A stretch of DNA of 64,000 nucleotides from Mycolicibacterium canariasense (GCF_002101555.1 NZ_LQOL01000064.1:45366-109365), one strand, 5' to 3'; positions 24,656 to 33,610 are shown, counted from the stretch's first letter. Notes: generated by a model from the letters alone, not told the origin. Numbers and translations: made by a program.

Positions 24656-26176
24656 CTACTTCATCGTCGGGATGACGAACTCGGCGCCATCCTTGATCCC
24701 CGAGGGCCAGCGCTCGGTGACGGTCTTGACCTTGGTGTAGAACTGGATCGAGGCCGGGCCGTGCTGGTTCAGGTCGCCGAAGCCGGAGCGCTTCCAGCCG
24801 CCGAAGGTGTGATACGCCACCGGCACCGGGATCGGTACGTTCACCCCCACCATGCCGACCTGCACCTTGGAGACGAAATCCCGGGCGGCATCACCGTCGC
24901 GGGTGAAGATCGCGACGCCGTTGCCGTACTCGTGCTCGGTCGGAAGACGCAGGGCCTCTTCGTAATCGGCGGCCCTGACGATGCACAGCACCGGACCGAA
25001 GATCTCGTCGGTGTAGATGGACATGTCGGTGGTGACATGGTCGAACAGGGTGGGGCCGATGAAGTAGCCCTTGGACAGATCGGCGTCGCCGAAGGTGAGG
25101 TCGTCGCTGGCGCGTTCGCGGCCGTCGACCACCAGTTCGGCACCGGCGTCCACGCCCTGGCCGATGTAGTTGCGCACCCGCTCCAGCGCGGCGCCGGTGA
25201 CCAGCGGCCCGTAATCGGCCTTGGGGTCCAGGCTGTGGCCGACGCGCAGCTGGTTGATCCGCTCGACCAGGCGGGCGCGCAACCGATTCGCGGTCTCTTC
25301 GCCGACGGGCACCGCGACACTGATGGCCATGCACCGTTCGCCCGCGCTGCCGTAACCGGCACCGATCAGGGCGTCGACGGCCTGGTCCAGGTCGGCGTCG
25401 GGCATCACGATCATGTGGTTCTTGGCACCACCGAAGCACTGGGACCGCTTGCCGTGCGCCGCGGCGGTCGAGTAGATGTACTGCGCGATATCCGAACTCC
25501 CGACGAAGCCGACGGCCTGGATGGCGGGGTGCTCCAGGATGGCGTCGACGGCCTCCTTGTCGCCGTGCACCACCTGGAAGACCCCCGGTGGCAGGCCGGC
25601 CTCGATGAACAGTTCGGCCAGCCGCACCGGAACCGACGGGTCGCGCTCGGAAGGCTTGAGCACGAAGGCATTTCCGCACGCCAACGCCGGTCCGGCCTTC
25701 CACAGCGGGATCATGGCCGGGAAGTTGAACGGGGTGATCCCGGCGACCACGCCGAGCGGCTGGCGGATCGAGTACACGTCGATACCGGTTCCGGCGCCCT
25801 CGGTGAATTCGCCCTTGAGCAGGTGCGGGATGCCGACGGCGAACTCGATGACCTCGATACCGCGCTGGATGTCGCCCAGCGAGTCGGCCACCGTCTTGCC
25901 GTGCTCCAGCGACAGCAGTTCGGCCAGCTCGTCGGCGTTCTGGTTGACCAGGTCGATGAACCGCATGAAGACCCTGGCCCGGCGCTGCGGGTTGAACGCG
26001 GCCCACTCCTTCTGGGCCTCGGCGGCGCCGGCGACCGCGGCGTCGACATCGGCGGCCGATGCGAGCAGCACCTGCGCCTGGACCTCGCCGGTGCTGGGGT
26101 TGAGCACGTCGGCGGTGCGGGTCGAGCCGGCGGCGGTGCGCCGGCCGTTGATGAAGTGCTGAATCTGTGTGGTCAT
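24656..26176 (-). CDS. mmsA: CoA-acylating methylmalonate-semialdehyde dehydrogenase
   Basis: A 506-residue aldehyde dehydrogenase producing propionyl-CoA from methylmalonate semialdehyde, in valine and thymine degradation. I chose ATG 26176 (MTTQIQHFINGRRTA), which matches the family start; a frame start at 26200 adds eight residues. Signatures are GITPFNFPAMIPLWKAGPAL, VGFVGSSDIAQYIY, NHMIVMPDADLDQA and the catalytic Cys block GSAGERCMAIS. It is first in the operon and followed by fadE9 after 32 bases. A strong terminator separates it from the upstream luciferase-like genes. Confidence 0.95.
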   Translation of the reverse strand: MTTQIQHFINGRRTAAGSTRTADVLNPSTGEVQAQVLLASAADVDAAVAGAAEAQKEWAAFNPQRRARVFMRFIDLVNQNADELAELLSLEHGKTVADSLGDIQRGIEVIEFAVGIPHLLKGEFTEGAGTGIDVYSIRQPLGVVAGITPFNFPAMIPLWKAGPALACGNAFVLKPSERDPSVPVRLAELFIEAGLPPGVFQVVHGDKEAVDAILEHPAIQAVGFVGSSDIAQYIYSTAAAHGKRSQCFGGAKNHMIVMPDADLDQAVDALIGAGYGSAGERCMAISVAVPVGEETANRLRARLVERINQLRVGHSLDPKADYGPLVTGAALERVRNYIGQGVDAGAELVVDGRERASDDLTFGDADLSKGYFIGPTLFDHVTTDMSIYTDEIFGPVLCIVRAADYEEALRLPTEHEYGNGVAIFTRDGDAARDFVSKVQVGMVGVNVPIPVPVAYHTFGGWKRSGFGDLNQHGPASIQFYTKVKTVTERWPSGIKDGAEFVIPTMK

Positions 26177-26285
26177 GGCGTCCGTCCAAAGGGTGTGCAC
26201 GAAGAATCCCGATCAGGAGATACTTGCATATCCTAGTAATGGCGCAGTGTGGTTGGCAAGGTCTGGCTCCGAGCGGGTCCCATGA

Positions 26286-26326
26286 CGAGAAAAATCGGCA
26301 AGCGCAGCGTGGCTGCGCTTGCCGAT
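26286..26326 (-). terminator. Rho-independent terminator after the luciferase-like gene pair
   Basis: A perfect 15-bp stem (26294-26308 with 26312-26326, 3-base loop) is followed on the minus strand by TTTTTCTCG. It lies 24 bases beyond the stop of the gene ending at 26351 and upstream of mmsA, so it isolates the two transcription units. This is one of the few textbook intrinsic terminators in the window. Confidence 0.88.
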
Positions 26327-26350
26327 CAACGGGATTGAAGGGAAGCCGAT

Positions 26351-27196
26351 CTAGCCCTTCAGGCCGAGTGGCCCGGCGAGCGCGGTGAGTGTGGGCAACA
26401 GTTTGTCCCATCCGCCGAGCACCTGGATGGTGACGTGGTCGGCGCCGGCGTCGATATGTTCGGCCAGCCGCGCGGCGATCGACTCGGCCGTCCCGTGCGC
26501 CACCACCGCGTCGATCAACTTGTCGCTGCCCGGCTTGGCGATGTCCTCCTCGGTGAAACCCAGCCTGCGCCAGTTGTTCAGGTAGTTGCTCAAATTCAGG
26601 TAGAAGTCGACGGTCTCACGGCCGATCCTGCGGGCCTCGGCCGTCGCCTCCGCGGACCCGTCGGTGAGCACCACCTTGTGCTCCGGAGCCAGGAAAACGC
26701 CGTCGCCCAATATCTTTCGAGCTTCGGCGGTGTGCTCCGGGGTGGTCAGGTACGGATGCGCACCGGCGCTGCGATCACGGGCCAGCCGCAGCACCTTGGG
26801 GCCCAGCGCGGCCACCACCCGGCGCTGCGCCGGCACGTCGGCGGCGTCCAGCGCGTCGAGGTATTCGACCAGCACGTCGTAGGGTTTGCGGTACTCCTCG
26901 GTGTGCTCGGGATGGCCGATGCCGATACCCAGCAGGAACCGTCCGGGATGGGACTTCTCCAGCCGGTGATAGGTCTCGGCGGCCTGACTGGCCGGCGACG
27001 ACCAGACGTTGATGATGCCGGTGGCCAGTTGCAGCGTGTCGGTGCTGTCCAGAATGGCCTCGGCGAACGGCAGATCACCGGAGGGTGAACCGCCGATCCA
27101 CACCGCGCCGTACCCCAGTTGCTCGATGGCCGCCGCCTGCTCGGGTGATACCTTGCCGAACGTCCACACCCCGTACCGGCCCACGTCGATCGTCAT
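26351..27196 (-). CDS. Luciferase-like (LLM) F420-type oxidoreductase, copy 1
   Basis: A 281-residue TIM-barrel flavin/F420-dependent oxidoreductase. I use ATG 27196 rather than GTG 27199, since AAAGGGA is spaced correctly for it. Landmarks are FGKVSPEQAAAIEQLGYGAVWIGGSP, TGIINVWSSPASQAAETYHRLE, GRFLLGIGIGHPEHTEEYRKPY and the C-terminal IDAGADHVTIQVLGG. It is clearly paralogous to the gene just upstream and was probably made by tandem duplication. Substrate unknown; the short N-terminus fits mycobacterial F420 enzymes. Confidence 0.88.
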   Translation of the reverse strand: MTIDVGRYGVWTFGKVSPEQAAAIEQLGYGAVWIGGSPSGDLPFAEAILDSTDTLQLATGIINVWSSPASQAAETYHRLEKSHPGRFLLGIGIGHPEHTEEYRKPYDVLVEYLDALDAADVPAQRRVVAALGPKVLRLARDRSAGAHPYLTTPEHTAEARKILGDGVFLAPEHKVVLTDGSAEATAEARRIGRETVDFYLNLSNYLNNWRRLGFTEEDIAKPGSDKLIDAVVAHGTAESIAARLAEHIDAGADHVTIQVLGGWDKLLPTLTALAGPLGLKG

Positions 27197-27212
27197 CACA
27201 ATCCCTTTCGGT

Positions 27213-28070
27213 TCACCGCAGGCCCAACGGCCCGGCGAGTTCGGTCAGAGCGTCCAACACCTTGTCCGGTGACGTCAGAACCTGCACCGGGACGTGATCG
27301 GCGCCCGCGTCGAGGTGCTCGCGTAGCCGAGCCGCGATCGCGTCGACGGTTCCGTAGGCGACCACCGCGTCCACGAGACGGTCGCTGCCCGGCTTGGCCA
27401 CGTCAGCATCGGTGAATCCCAGGCGTTTCCAGCTGTTGAGGTAGTTGTCCAGATTCAGGTAGATCTCCAGGGTCTTGCGGCCGGCGGCGCGCGCCTGCTC
27501 GGCGTCGGTGGTTACCGCCACTTTGTGTTCGGGCGCGATGAAGGCATCGGCGCCGAGGAGCTCCCTGGCCCGCTTGCTGTGTTCGGGCGTGGTGAGGTAC
27601 GGGTGTGCGCCCGCGGATCGGTCAGCCGACAGTTGCAGCACCTTCGGGCCCAACGCGGCCACCACCCGGCGGTGCTTGGGCACCCCGTGCTCGTCGAGCC
27701 TGTCCAGGTACGCGTTGAGGGCGTCGAGCGGCTTCTGATACTCGGTGATGGCCTCAGGGTGGCCGACACCGATGCCGAGCAGGAAGCGGCCGGGATACGC
27801 CTTCTCGATGCGGTGGAACGACTCGGCGGTGGCGCCCCCATCCGCGGTCCAGATGTTCACGATGCCGGTGGCCACCTGCAGGGTTTCGGTGGCGGCCAGG
27901 ATCGGTTCGACCCAGTCCAGTTCGGCGGGCGGCGAGCCACCGGCCCAGACGGCGCCGTAGCCCAGCGCCTCGATCTTGCGCAGTTGGGCGGGGGAGAACT
28001 GTTGCCACTGGGTGTAGTGGCCGAAGACGCCGAAAGGGCCGAGATCGGGTTTGGCTGTGTTCTGGGTCAT
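27213..28070 (-). CDS. Luciferase-like (LLM) F420-type oxidoreductase, copy 2
   Basis: A 285-residue paralogue of the neighbouring gene, separated by 16 bases, with the same block order: FSPAQLRKIEALGYGAVWAGGSPP, TGIVNIWTADGGATAESFHRIE, GRFLLGIGVGHPEAITEYQKPL, HRRVVAALGPKVLQLSADRSAGAHPYL (split across two motifs), and AGADHVPVQVL. The insert DLGPFGVFGHYTQWQQF near the start differs from copy 1 and could alter substrate choice. The two are cotranscribed and end at the terminator at 26286-26326. Confidence 0.88.
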   Translation of the reverse strand: MTQNTAKPDLGPFGVFGHYTQWQQFSPAQLRKIEALGYGAVWAGGSPPAELDWVEPILAATETLQVATGIVNIWTADGGATAESFHRIEKAYPGRFLLGIGVGHPEAITEYQKPLDALNAYLDRLDEHGVPKHRRVVAALGPKVLQLSADRSAGAHPYLTTPEHSKRARELLGADAFIAPEHKVAVTTDAEQARAAGRKTLEIYLNLDNYLNSWKRLGFTDADVAKPGSDRLVDAVVAYGTVDAIAARLREHLDAGADHVPVQVLTSPDKVLDALTELAGPLGLR

Positions 28071-28130
28071 GGTTCAGATCAACCGGTCGCCGGTGCGGCG
28101 GTATTCCGATTCGATCCGCATGAGCAGAAA

Positions 28131-29606
28131 CTATTCGCCGGGGTCGGCCTCGGCGGGGCGCGGTGCGACCAGCGGCAGGCAGATGATGAACCGGGTGTTG
28201 CCGGGTTCGGACATCACCCGCAGATCACCGCCGTGCTTCTCGACGACGATGCGCCAGGCCAGGTCCAGGCCCAGGCCGGTGCCCTCGCCGAACGGCTTGG
28301 TGGTGAAGAACGGGGTGAAGATGCGACCGATGATGTCCTCGGGGATCCCCGGGCCGTCGTCACAGATCTCGACGCGGATCATCTGATCGCTCTCGCGTGC
28401 CGTGCGGATGGTCAGGGTGCCGTGCCCGTCCATGGCCTGGATCGCGTTGTCGATGATGTTGGTCCACACTTGATTGAGATCGCCTGGGTAGCACTGCAAT
28501 TCGGGCAGCGACTTGTCCATGTCCTTGACCAGGGTGATCGGCTTGCCCTGATGCCCGATCTTGTCGCCGAACATCATGATCGTGCTGCGCAGCAGTTCGT
28601 GCACGTCGGCGCTCTGATAGGAGCCGCGGTCCATCTGCGAGTACTGTTTGGCGCCGGCCAGCAACGCGGAGATGCGCCGGCTGGCCTCGGCGATCTCGTT
28701 CATCCGCAGCTCGGTGTCGATGGTGTACTTCAGCCAGCCGATCGCGCTCTGCAGCGATGCCGTCGCATCAGCGTCCTCACAGGACACCGAGATCCGCTCC
28801 AGCCAGTCGATGTCCAGGCCCGCCTCGACGAACGTCGGCGCATAGTCCCAGGCGCTGGCGATGCCGTGGTCCTCCAGCCATTCCCCGATCTGGTCCTCGC
28901 GGTCGGAGGTCTCCAGCGCCGTCAGCTCCAAGCCCTTGCTCTTGGCGACCTGTTCGGCCACCTGGTCCTGGATGGTGATCAGCACCCGCAGCGCGTCGGG
29001 GGAGAACTTGCCGTCGGCGAGCATGGCCAGTTTGTGCCGCATCTTGCCGACACCCTCGCGCAGATCGGCCACCGCACGTGCGGTGGCCGCCGCCGGATTG
29101 TTGAGCTGATGGGTGAGCCCCGCGGTGATGGTGCCCAACGCCAGCAGCTTCTCGCGCTGCCCGATGATCTGGCTCTGCCGGCGGCCGCCGACCAGATGGC
29201 CCTCCAGCAGGTGCACGGCCATCGGGAACTGCGAGCGCATGAAGGCCGCGAACCCCTCGGCGTCCAGCACGAACACCCGGGAGGGCTCCACCAGCCGAAC
29301 CGAGGCCTGGTAGATGTGTTCCTCACCCGGGATGTAGGCCGACCACGCGCCGAAGTACACGCCCCGCTGCGAGGTGCGGTTGGTCTGGATGTCGACGCCG
29401 CCGGAACGCTTCGACATGATCAGTTCGCCGTCGATCAGCACATAGAAGCAGGTGGCCGGGTCCCCTTCGGTGACGATCGGCCCGGCCGGGAACGTCTCGA
29501 TGGTGCCGGCCTCGCACAGCGTGTCGAGCTGCTCGTCCGACAGGTGCTCGAACAGGAACAAGGTCCGAAGTTCGTCGCGCACGCAGGTCTCGCCCATCGT
29601 TGTCAT
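28131..29606 (-). CDS. Histidine kinase with N-terminal cyclic-nucleotide-binding-like domain
   Basis: A 491-residue soluble kinase. Residues ~15-135 have the CRP/cNMP-binding pattern (LFLFEHLSDEQLDTLCEAG, FPAGPIVTEGDPATCFYVLIDGE, RGVYFGAWSAYIPG). The Glu and Arg of the phosphate-binding cassette are not evident, so the ligand may not be cAMP. The H-box is ALGTITAGLTHQLNNPAAA with His166. The ATPase domain has NIIDNAIQAMDGHG, CDDGPGIPEDIIGRIFTPFF and GTGLGLDLAWRIV. It is 25 bases downstream of a receiver-domain flavoenzyme, which is the probable phosphorylation target. Confidence 0.86.
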   Translation of the reverse strand: MTTMGETCVRDELRTLFLFEHLSDEQLDTLCEAGTIETFPAGPIVTEGDPATCFYVLIDGELIMSKRSGGVDIQTNRTSQRGVYFGAWSAYIPGEEHIYQASVRLVEPSRVFVLDAEGFAAFMRSQFPMAVHLLEGHLVGGRRQSQIIGQREKLLALGTITAGLTHQLNNPAAATARAVADLREGVGKMRHKLAMLADGKFSPDALRVLITIQDQVAEQVAKSKGLELTALETSDREDQIGEWLEDHGIASAWDYAPTFVEAGLDIDWLERISVSCEDADATASLQSAIGWLKYTIDTELRMNEIAEASRRISALLAGAKQYSQMDRGSYQSADVHELLRSTIMMFGDKIGHQGKPITLVKDMDKSLPELQCYPGDLNQVWTNIIDNAIQAMDGHGTLTIRTARESDQMIRVEICDDGPGIPEDIIGRIFTPFFTTKPFGEGTGLGLDLAWRIVVEKHGGDLRVMSEPGNTRFIICLPLVAPRPAEADPGE

Positions 29607-29631
29607 CTACTCCCGTCAAGCCGGCCGGCCA

Positions 29632-31323
29632 TCATGCTTCTGCCAAATAGCGGTGCACCAGCATCACCGCCATCGACCCCTCGCCGACGGCGGCCGCCAC
29701 CCGCTTGGCGGATTCGGCGCGCACATCTCCTGCAACAAACACACCGGGCACACTTGTTTCCAAATGGTGCGGCGGACGTTCCAGCGTCCATCCGCACACG
29801 TCGCGCAGGTCCGGTCCGGCCAGGATGAACCCGTGGTCGTCGCGGGCCACCACACCGTCGAGCCATTCGGTACGCGGGGTGGCGCCGATGAAACAGCACA
29901 ACCGGGTCGAGCGCACGTCCTCGCGTTCGCCGGTCCGCTTGTTCTCCAGCGTCAGCCCCGCCAGGTGGTCGTCCTCGGCGGTGGTGCCGACCACCTCGGT
30001 GCAGGTACGCACGTGGATATTGGGGGTCTGCTCGATCTGCTGGATCAGGTAATAGGACATCGAGGCCTCCAGCGACGGCCCGCGCACCAGCAGGGTCACC
30101 GACTTGGCCTCCCTGGCCATGAACATGGCCGCCTGACCGGCCGAGTTGGCGCCCCCGACGATGTACACGTCCTCCCCGGCGCACTCCGAGGCGTCCGACA
30201 CCGATGCGCCGTAGTACACGCCCTTGCCGATGAGATTGGAGTCCTCGGCCGCCGAACAACCGGTGACCGACAGTTCCCGGTAGTCGACGCCGGTGGCCAG
30301 GATGACGGCACGGGCACCGATGGTGCTGTGATCCTCGAACGAGATGGTGCGGGCGGTGCCGACCTCGCCGGCCTGCAGTTTGATCGCCTTGCGGGTGGTG
30401 ATCACCTCGGCGCCGAACCGTTCGGCCTGCCGGCGGGCCGTGGTGGTCAGCTCGACGCCGGAGATCCCGTTCTCGAAGCCGAGGTAGTTCTCGATGCGCG
30501 AACTGCGCCCGGCCTGCCCGCCGGTGGTGGCCCGCTCGATGAGCACGGTGTTCAGCCCCTCGGAGGCGCCGTACACCGCCGCCGCCAGCCCGGCGGGCCC
30601 GCCGCCGATGACGGCCAGGTCGTACATCTCCAGGGACGGGTTGGTGGACAGCCCCAACAGGTCGGCCAGTTCGGCGTCCGAGGGTTCGACCAGCGGGGTG
30701 CCCTCCTCGGTGATGACGACCGGCAGTTGCCTGCCGTCGAGCCCGGCCGCGTCGAGCAGCTGCTTGCCCTTGGGTTCCTCGGCGGTGAACGCCTTGAACG
30801 GGTAGCCGTTGCGGGCCAGGAACTGGCGCACTTCCCAGGACCGCGGATTCCACTGGTGTCCGATGACCTTGGTGTAGGGGATGGCGCGGTCGCCGACCGC
30901 GTGCCAGGCCTCCAGCAGTCCGTCGATCACCGGGTACAGCTTCTCCTCCGGCGGGTCCCATGGCTTGAGCAGGTAGTGGTCCAGGTCGACGACGTTGATG
31001 GCGTCGATGGCGGCCGTGGTGTCGGCGTAGGCGGTCAGCAGGACGCGGCGCGCCATCGGGTAGAGGTCCATCGCGGCTTCGAGGAATTCGATACCGCTCA
31101 TCTGCGGCATCCGGTAGTCGGCCACGAACACCGCCACGGTGTCGCCGCGCAGCTTCAGTTCGTGCAGGGTTTCGAGCGCGTCGAGGCCGGATTCGGCGCG
31201 CACGATGCGGTACCGCTCGCCGTAGTGGCGGCGCAGATCGCGGGCCACGGCACGGGACACGGCAGGGTCGTCGTCGACGGTGAGGATTACGGGTTTGCGG
31301 GGCTGGGCCGCGGGTCCAGTCAT
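29632..31323 (-). CDS. Receiver domain fused to a thioredoxin-like segment and a TrxR-like flavoprotein
   Basis: A 563-residue fusion starting at ATG 31323. The receiver has acidic residues 17-19, phospho-Asp69 ([13 protein letters not shown]), Thr97 and Lys120 (YLLKPWD). Residues ~150-225 look like a thioredoxin/glutaredoxin-like domain but have no Cys pair ([20 protein letters not shown]). Residues ~233-563 form a thioredoxin-reductase-type flavoprotein: FAD motif GGGPAG 240-245, NADPH motif [10 protein letters not shown] 390-399, FAD motif VFVAGD 528-533. Where TrxR has CxxC this protein reads GASVSDASE (372-380). It should bind FAD and NAD(P)H but cannot be a disulfide reductase. It pairs with the kinase gene 25 bases downstream. 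Confidence 0.87.
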
Positions 31324-31612
31324 ATCGCCCTCAATTATGCTCCCGCCGTCCACTGATTTGGCGGTTGACCTCCGCACATGGCCGCCGGAGGCGGCGGCCT
31401 GCGGCGATTTGGGTGCAGCCCGCGCAGAGGGTATTGTGGAACAACGGTGCGGCCTCCGCGCCGACTGTTTGCGTGCCTGTCCATGGACCCTGTGTTTCGC
31501 CGGAACCAGCGTTCTGCCGATCCAGCCCACGTCTTGTAGTCGGAACGACGGTGTGCACCTACTGCAGAAGCGGGCGCACGATACGAAACGAAAGCAAGGA
31601 TCGCTAGACAGT

Positions 31613-31834
31613 ATGGCCAAGAAAGACGGTGCCATCGAGGTCGAGGGTCGCGTGGTCGAACCCCTGCCCAATGCGATGTTCCGCATTGAGTTGGAGAACG
31701 GACACAAGGTCCTGGCCCACATCAGCGGCAAGATGCGGCAGCACTACATCCGCATCCTGCCCGAGGACCGCGTCGTGGTGGAGCTCTCTCCATACGACCT
31801 GTCCCGGGGCCGCATTGTGTACCGGTACAAGTAA
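31613..31834 (+). CDS. infA: Translation initiation factor IF-1
   Basis: A 73-residue OB-fold initiation factor that binds the ribosomal A site during initiation. It begins [19 protein letters not shown] and ends [12 protein letters not shown], with [19 protein letters not shown] in the middle. It opens the alpha operon; the 289 bases before it, shared with the divergent flavoprotein gene, should hold the promoter. The start is the ATG at 31613. Confidence 0.98.
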
Positions 31835-31917
31835 CACGCCCCTCAACCGCAACCACCACCAGAGCGGTGGCGCGCGCTCGCGCTCGTCACCGCCCAACCA
31901 AGAAGGATCGCGAAGCC

Positions 31918-32031
31918 GTGAAGGTGAACCCGAGCGTCAAGCCGATCTGCGACAAGTGCAGGGTGATCCGCCGGCACGGGCGGGTCATGGTGATCTGCTC
32001 TGATCCGCGGCACAAGCAGCGGCAGGGCTAG
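31918..32031 (+). CDS. rpmJ: 50S ribosomal protein L36
   Basis: A 37-residue zinc-ribbon ribosomal protein, too short for routine gene calling. It starts at GTG 31918 after an AGAAGGA-like site and reads [19 protein letters not shown], ending in a basic RHKQRQG. The Cys pair CDKC, a third Cys (VMVICSDP) and the His at the end are the zinc ligands. The conserved Cys set means this is the zinc-containing form. It lies between infA and rpsM as usual. Confidence 0.95.
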
Positions 32032-32085
32032 CCCTGTTCGAGCAGTAGCTCCACCCACAACTGAATGCAGACATCCCAGTTCCAG

Positions 32086-32129
32086 TGCGGGCATAGGGCC
32101 CGCATACACGTCCGGCACGGAGGCCGGAC
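32086..32129 (+). promoter_or_regulatory. Two stem-loops in the rpmJ-rpsM leader, possible ribosomal-protein regulatory RNA
   Basis: The 161-base gap before rpsM holds two GC-rich hairpins: TGCGGGC/GCCCGCA (32086-32092/32098-32104) and GTCCGGC/GCCGGAC (32110-32116/32123-32129). In E. coli the alpha operon is autoregulated by S4 binding an RNA structure upstream of rpsM. No sequence match to that pseudoknot is claimed here. Confidence 0.35.
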
Positions 32130-32192
32130 CCCATCAAGACGAGGGAACGGGCTGGGACCAGACCTCCGCATAGAAGAAGGAAACACTGCCTG

Positions 32193-32567
32193 ATGGCACG
32201 TCTCATGGGCGTCGATCTGCCGCGCGACAAGCGCATGGAGATCGCGCTGACCTACATCTACGGCATCGGCCGTACCCGTTCCCAGGAGATCCTGGACGCC
32301 ACCGGTATCGACCGGAGCCAGCGCAGCAAGGACCTCACCGACGATCAGGTGAGCCAGCTCCGCGAATACATCGAAGCCAACTTGAAGGTGGAGGGTGACC
32401 TGCGCCGCGAGGTTCAGGCAGACATCCGCCGCAAGATCGAGATCGGCTGCTATCAGGGTCTGCGGCACCGCCGCGGCCTGCCGGTGCGTGGCCAGCGGAC
32501 CAAGACCAATGCGCGTACCCGCAAGGGACCCAAGCGCACCATCGCCGGCAAGAAGAAGGCCAGGTAA
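32193..32567 (+). CDS. rpsM: 30S ribosomal protein S13
   Basis: A 124-residue protein of the 30S head, contacting the P-site tRNA and 50S bridges. It begins MARLMGVDLPRDKRMEIALT and has the conserved YGIGRTRSQEILDATGID and the basic tail GLPVRGQRTKTNARTRKGPK. It is the third gene of the alpha operon, with rpsK 6 bases downstream. Confidence 0.98.
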   Translation: MARLMGVDLPRDKRMEIALTYIYGIGRTRSQEILDATGIDRSQRSKDLTDDQVSQLREYIEANLKVEGDLRREVQADIRRKIEIGCYQGLRHRRGLPVRGQRTKTNARTRKGPKRTIAGKKKAR

Positions 32568-32573
32568 CCCGAG

Positions 32574-32987
32574 ATGGCACAAGCTAAGAAGGGCGCTCCG
32601 AAGAAGGGTGCCGCCAAGACCCGCCGCCGGGAAAAGAAGAACATCCCGCTCGGCGCCGCGCACATCAAGAGCACGTTCAACAACACGATCGTGTCGATCA
32701 CCGATCCCCAGGGCAATGTCATCGCCTGGGCGTCGTCGGGCCACGTGGGCTTCAAGGGTTCGCGTAAGTCGACGCCGTTCGCCGCGCAGCTGGCCGCCGA
32801 GAACGCTGCCCGCAAGGCGCAGGAGCACGGTGTGAAGAAGGTCGACGTGTTCGTGAAGGGCCCGGGTTCGGGCCGCGAAACCGCGATCCGTTCACTGCAG
32901 GCCGCCGGACTTGAGGTCGGCGCCATTTCCGACGTCACCCCGCAGCCGCACAACGGCTGCCGTCCGCCCAAGCGGCGCCGGGTCTAG
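32574..32987 (+). CDS. rpsK: 30S ribosomal protein S11
   Basis: A 137-residue platform protein of the 30S subunit. The N-terminus is highly basic (KKGAPKKGAAKTRRREKK). The core has HIKSTFNNTIVSITDPQGN and AWASSGHVGFKGSRKSTPFA, and the end is TPQPHNGCRPPKRRRV. Length and order (rpsM-rpsK-rpsD) are standard. Confidence 0.98.
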   Translation: MAQAKKGAPKKGAAKTRRREKKNIPLGAAHIKSTFNNTIVSITDPQGNVIAWASSGHVGFKGSRKSTPFAAQLAAENAARKAQEHGVKKVDVFVKGPGSGRETAIRSLQAAGLEVGAISDVTPQPHNGCRPPKRRRV

Positions 32988-33004
32988 AAGGAGACTAGAG
33001 ACTC

Positions 33005-33610
33005 ATGGCTCGTTATACCGGCCCTGCCACCCGCAAGTCGCGTCGTCTCGGCGTCGACCTCGTCGGCGGCGATCAGTCGTTCGAAAAGCGCCCCTACCCG
33101 CCCGGCCAGCACGGCCGCGCGCGGATCAAGGAGAGCGAGTACCGCCAGCAGCTGCAGGAGAAGCAGAAGGCCCGCTTCACCTACGGCGTGATGGAGAAGC
33201 AGTTCCGCAAGTACTACGAGGAGGCCGTGCGGCGTCCGGGTAAGACGGGTGAGGAGCTGCTGCAGATCCTGGAGAGCCGGCTGGACAACGTCGTCTACCG
33301 GGCCGGCCTGGCCCGGACCCGACGGATGGCGCGTCAGCTGGTCAGCCACGGGCACTTCACCGTCAACGGCGTGAAGGTCAACATCCCCAGCTACCGGGTG
33401 TCGCAGTACGACATCATCGACATCCGCGACAAGTCGTTGAACACCCTGCCGTTCGAGCTCGCACGCGCCACCGCCGGTGAGCGTCCCATCCCGGGCTGGC
33501 TGCAGGTGGTCGGCGAGCGTCAGCGGGTCCTGGTGCACCAGCTGCCCGAGCGGGCGCAGATCCAGGTGCCGCTGACCGAACAGCTCATCGTCGAGTTCTA
33601 CTCGAAGTAA
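33005..33610 (+). CDS. rpsD: 30S ribosomal protein S4
   Basis: A 201-residue primary 16S rRNA-binding protein. It begins MARYTGPATRKSRRLGVDLV. The S4 RNA-binding domain is RLDNVVYRAGLARTRRMARQ, followed by VSHGHFTVNGVKVNIPSY. The N-terminal zinc-binding Cys set found in some bacteria is absent, so this is the C- form. In many bacteria S4 regulates this operon. Confidence 0.98.
   Translation: MARYTGPATRKSRRLGVDLVGGDQSFEKRPYPPGQHGRARIKESEYRQQLQEKQKARFTYGVMEKQFRKYYEEAVRRPGKTGEELLQILESRLDNVVYRAGLARTRRMARQLVSHGHFTVNGVKVNIPSYRVSQYDIIDIRDKSLNTLPFELARATAGERPIPGWLQVVGERQRVLVHQLPERAQIQVPLTEQLIVEFYSK

Noticed and set aside
24389..26236. 615-residue plus-strand open frame
   Set aside because: It is antisense to fadE9 and mmsA, which have complete family signatures.
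28131..29606. Direct claim that the kinase binds cAMP
   Set aside because: The Glu and Arg of the phosphate-binding cassette could not be identified, so only a cNMP-like fold is claimed.
27525..29828. 767-residue plus-strand open frame
   Set aside because: It is antisense to the luciferase-like gene copy 2 and the histidine kinase, has Arg/Gly/Asp-rich composition and no recognisable domain; typical high-GC shadow frame.
29632..31323. Annotation as thioredoxin reductase
   Set aside because: The CxxC is missing and a receiver plus thioredoxin-like segment precede the flavin domains, so disulfide reductase activity is not supported.
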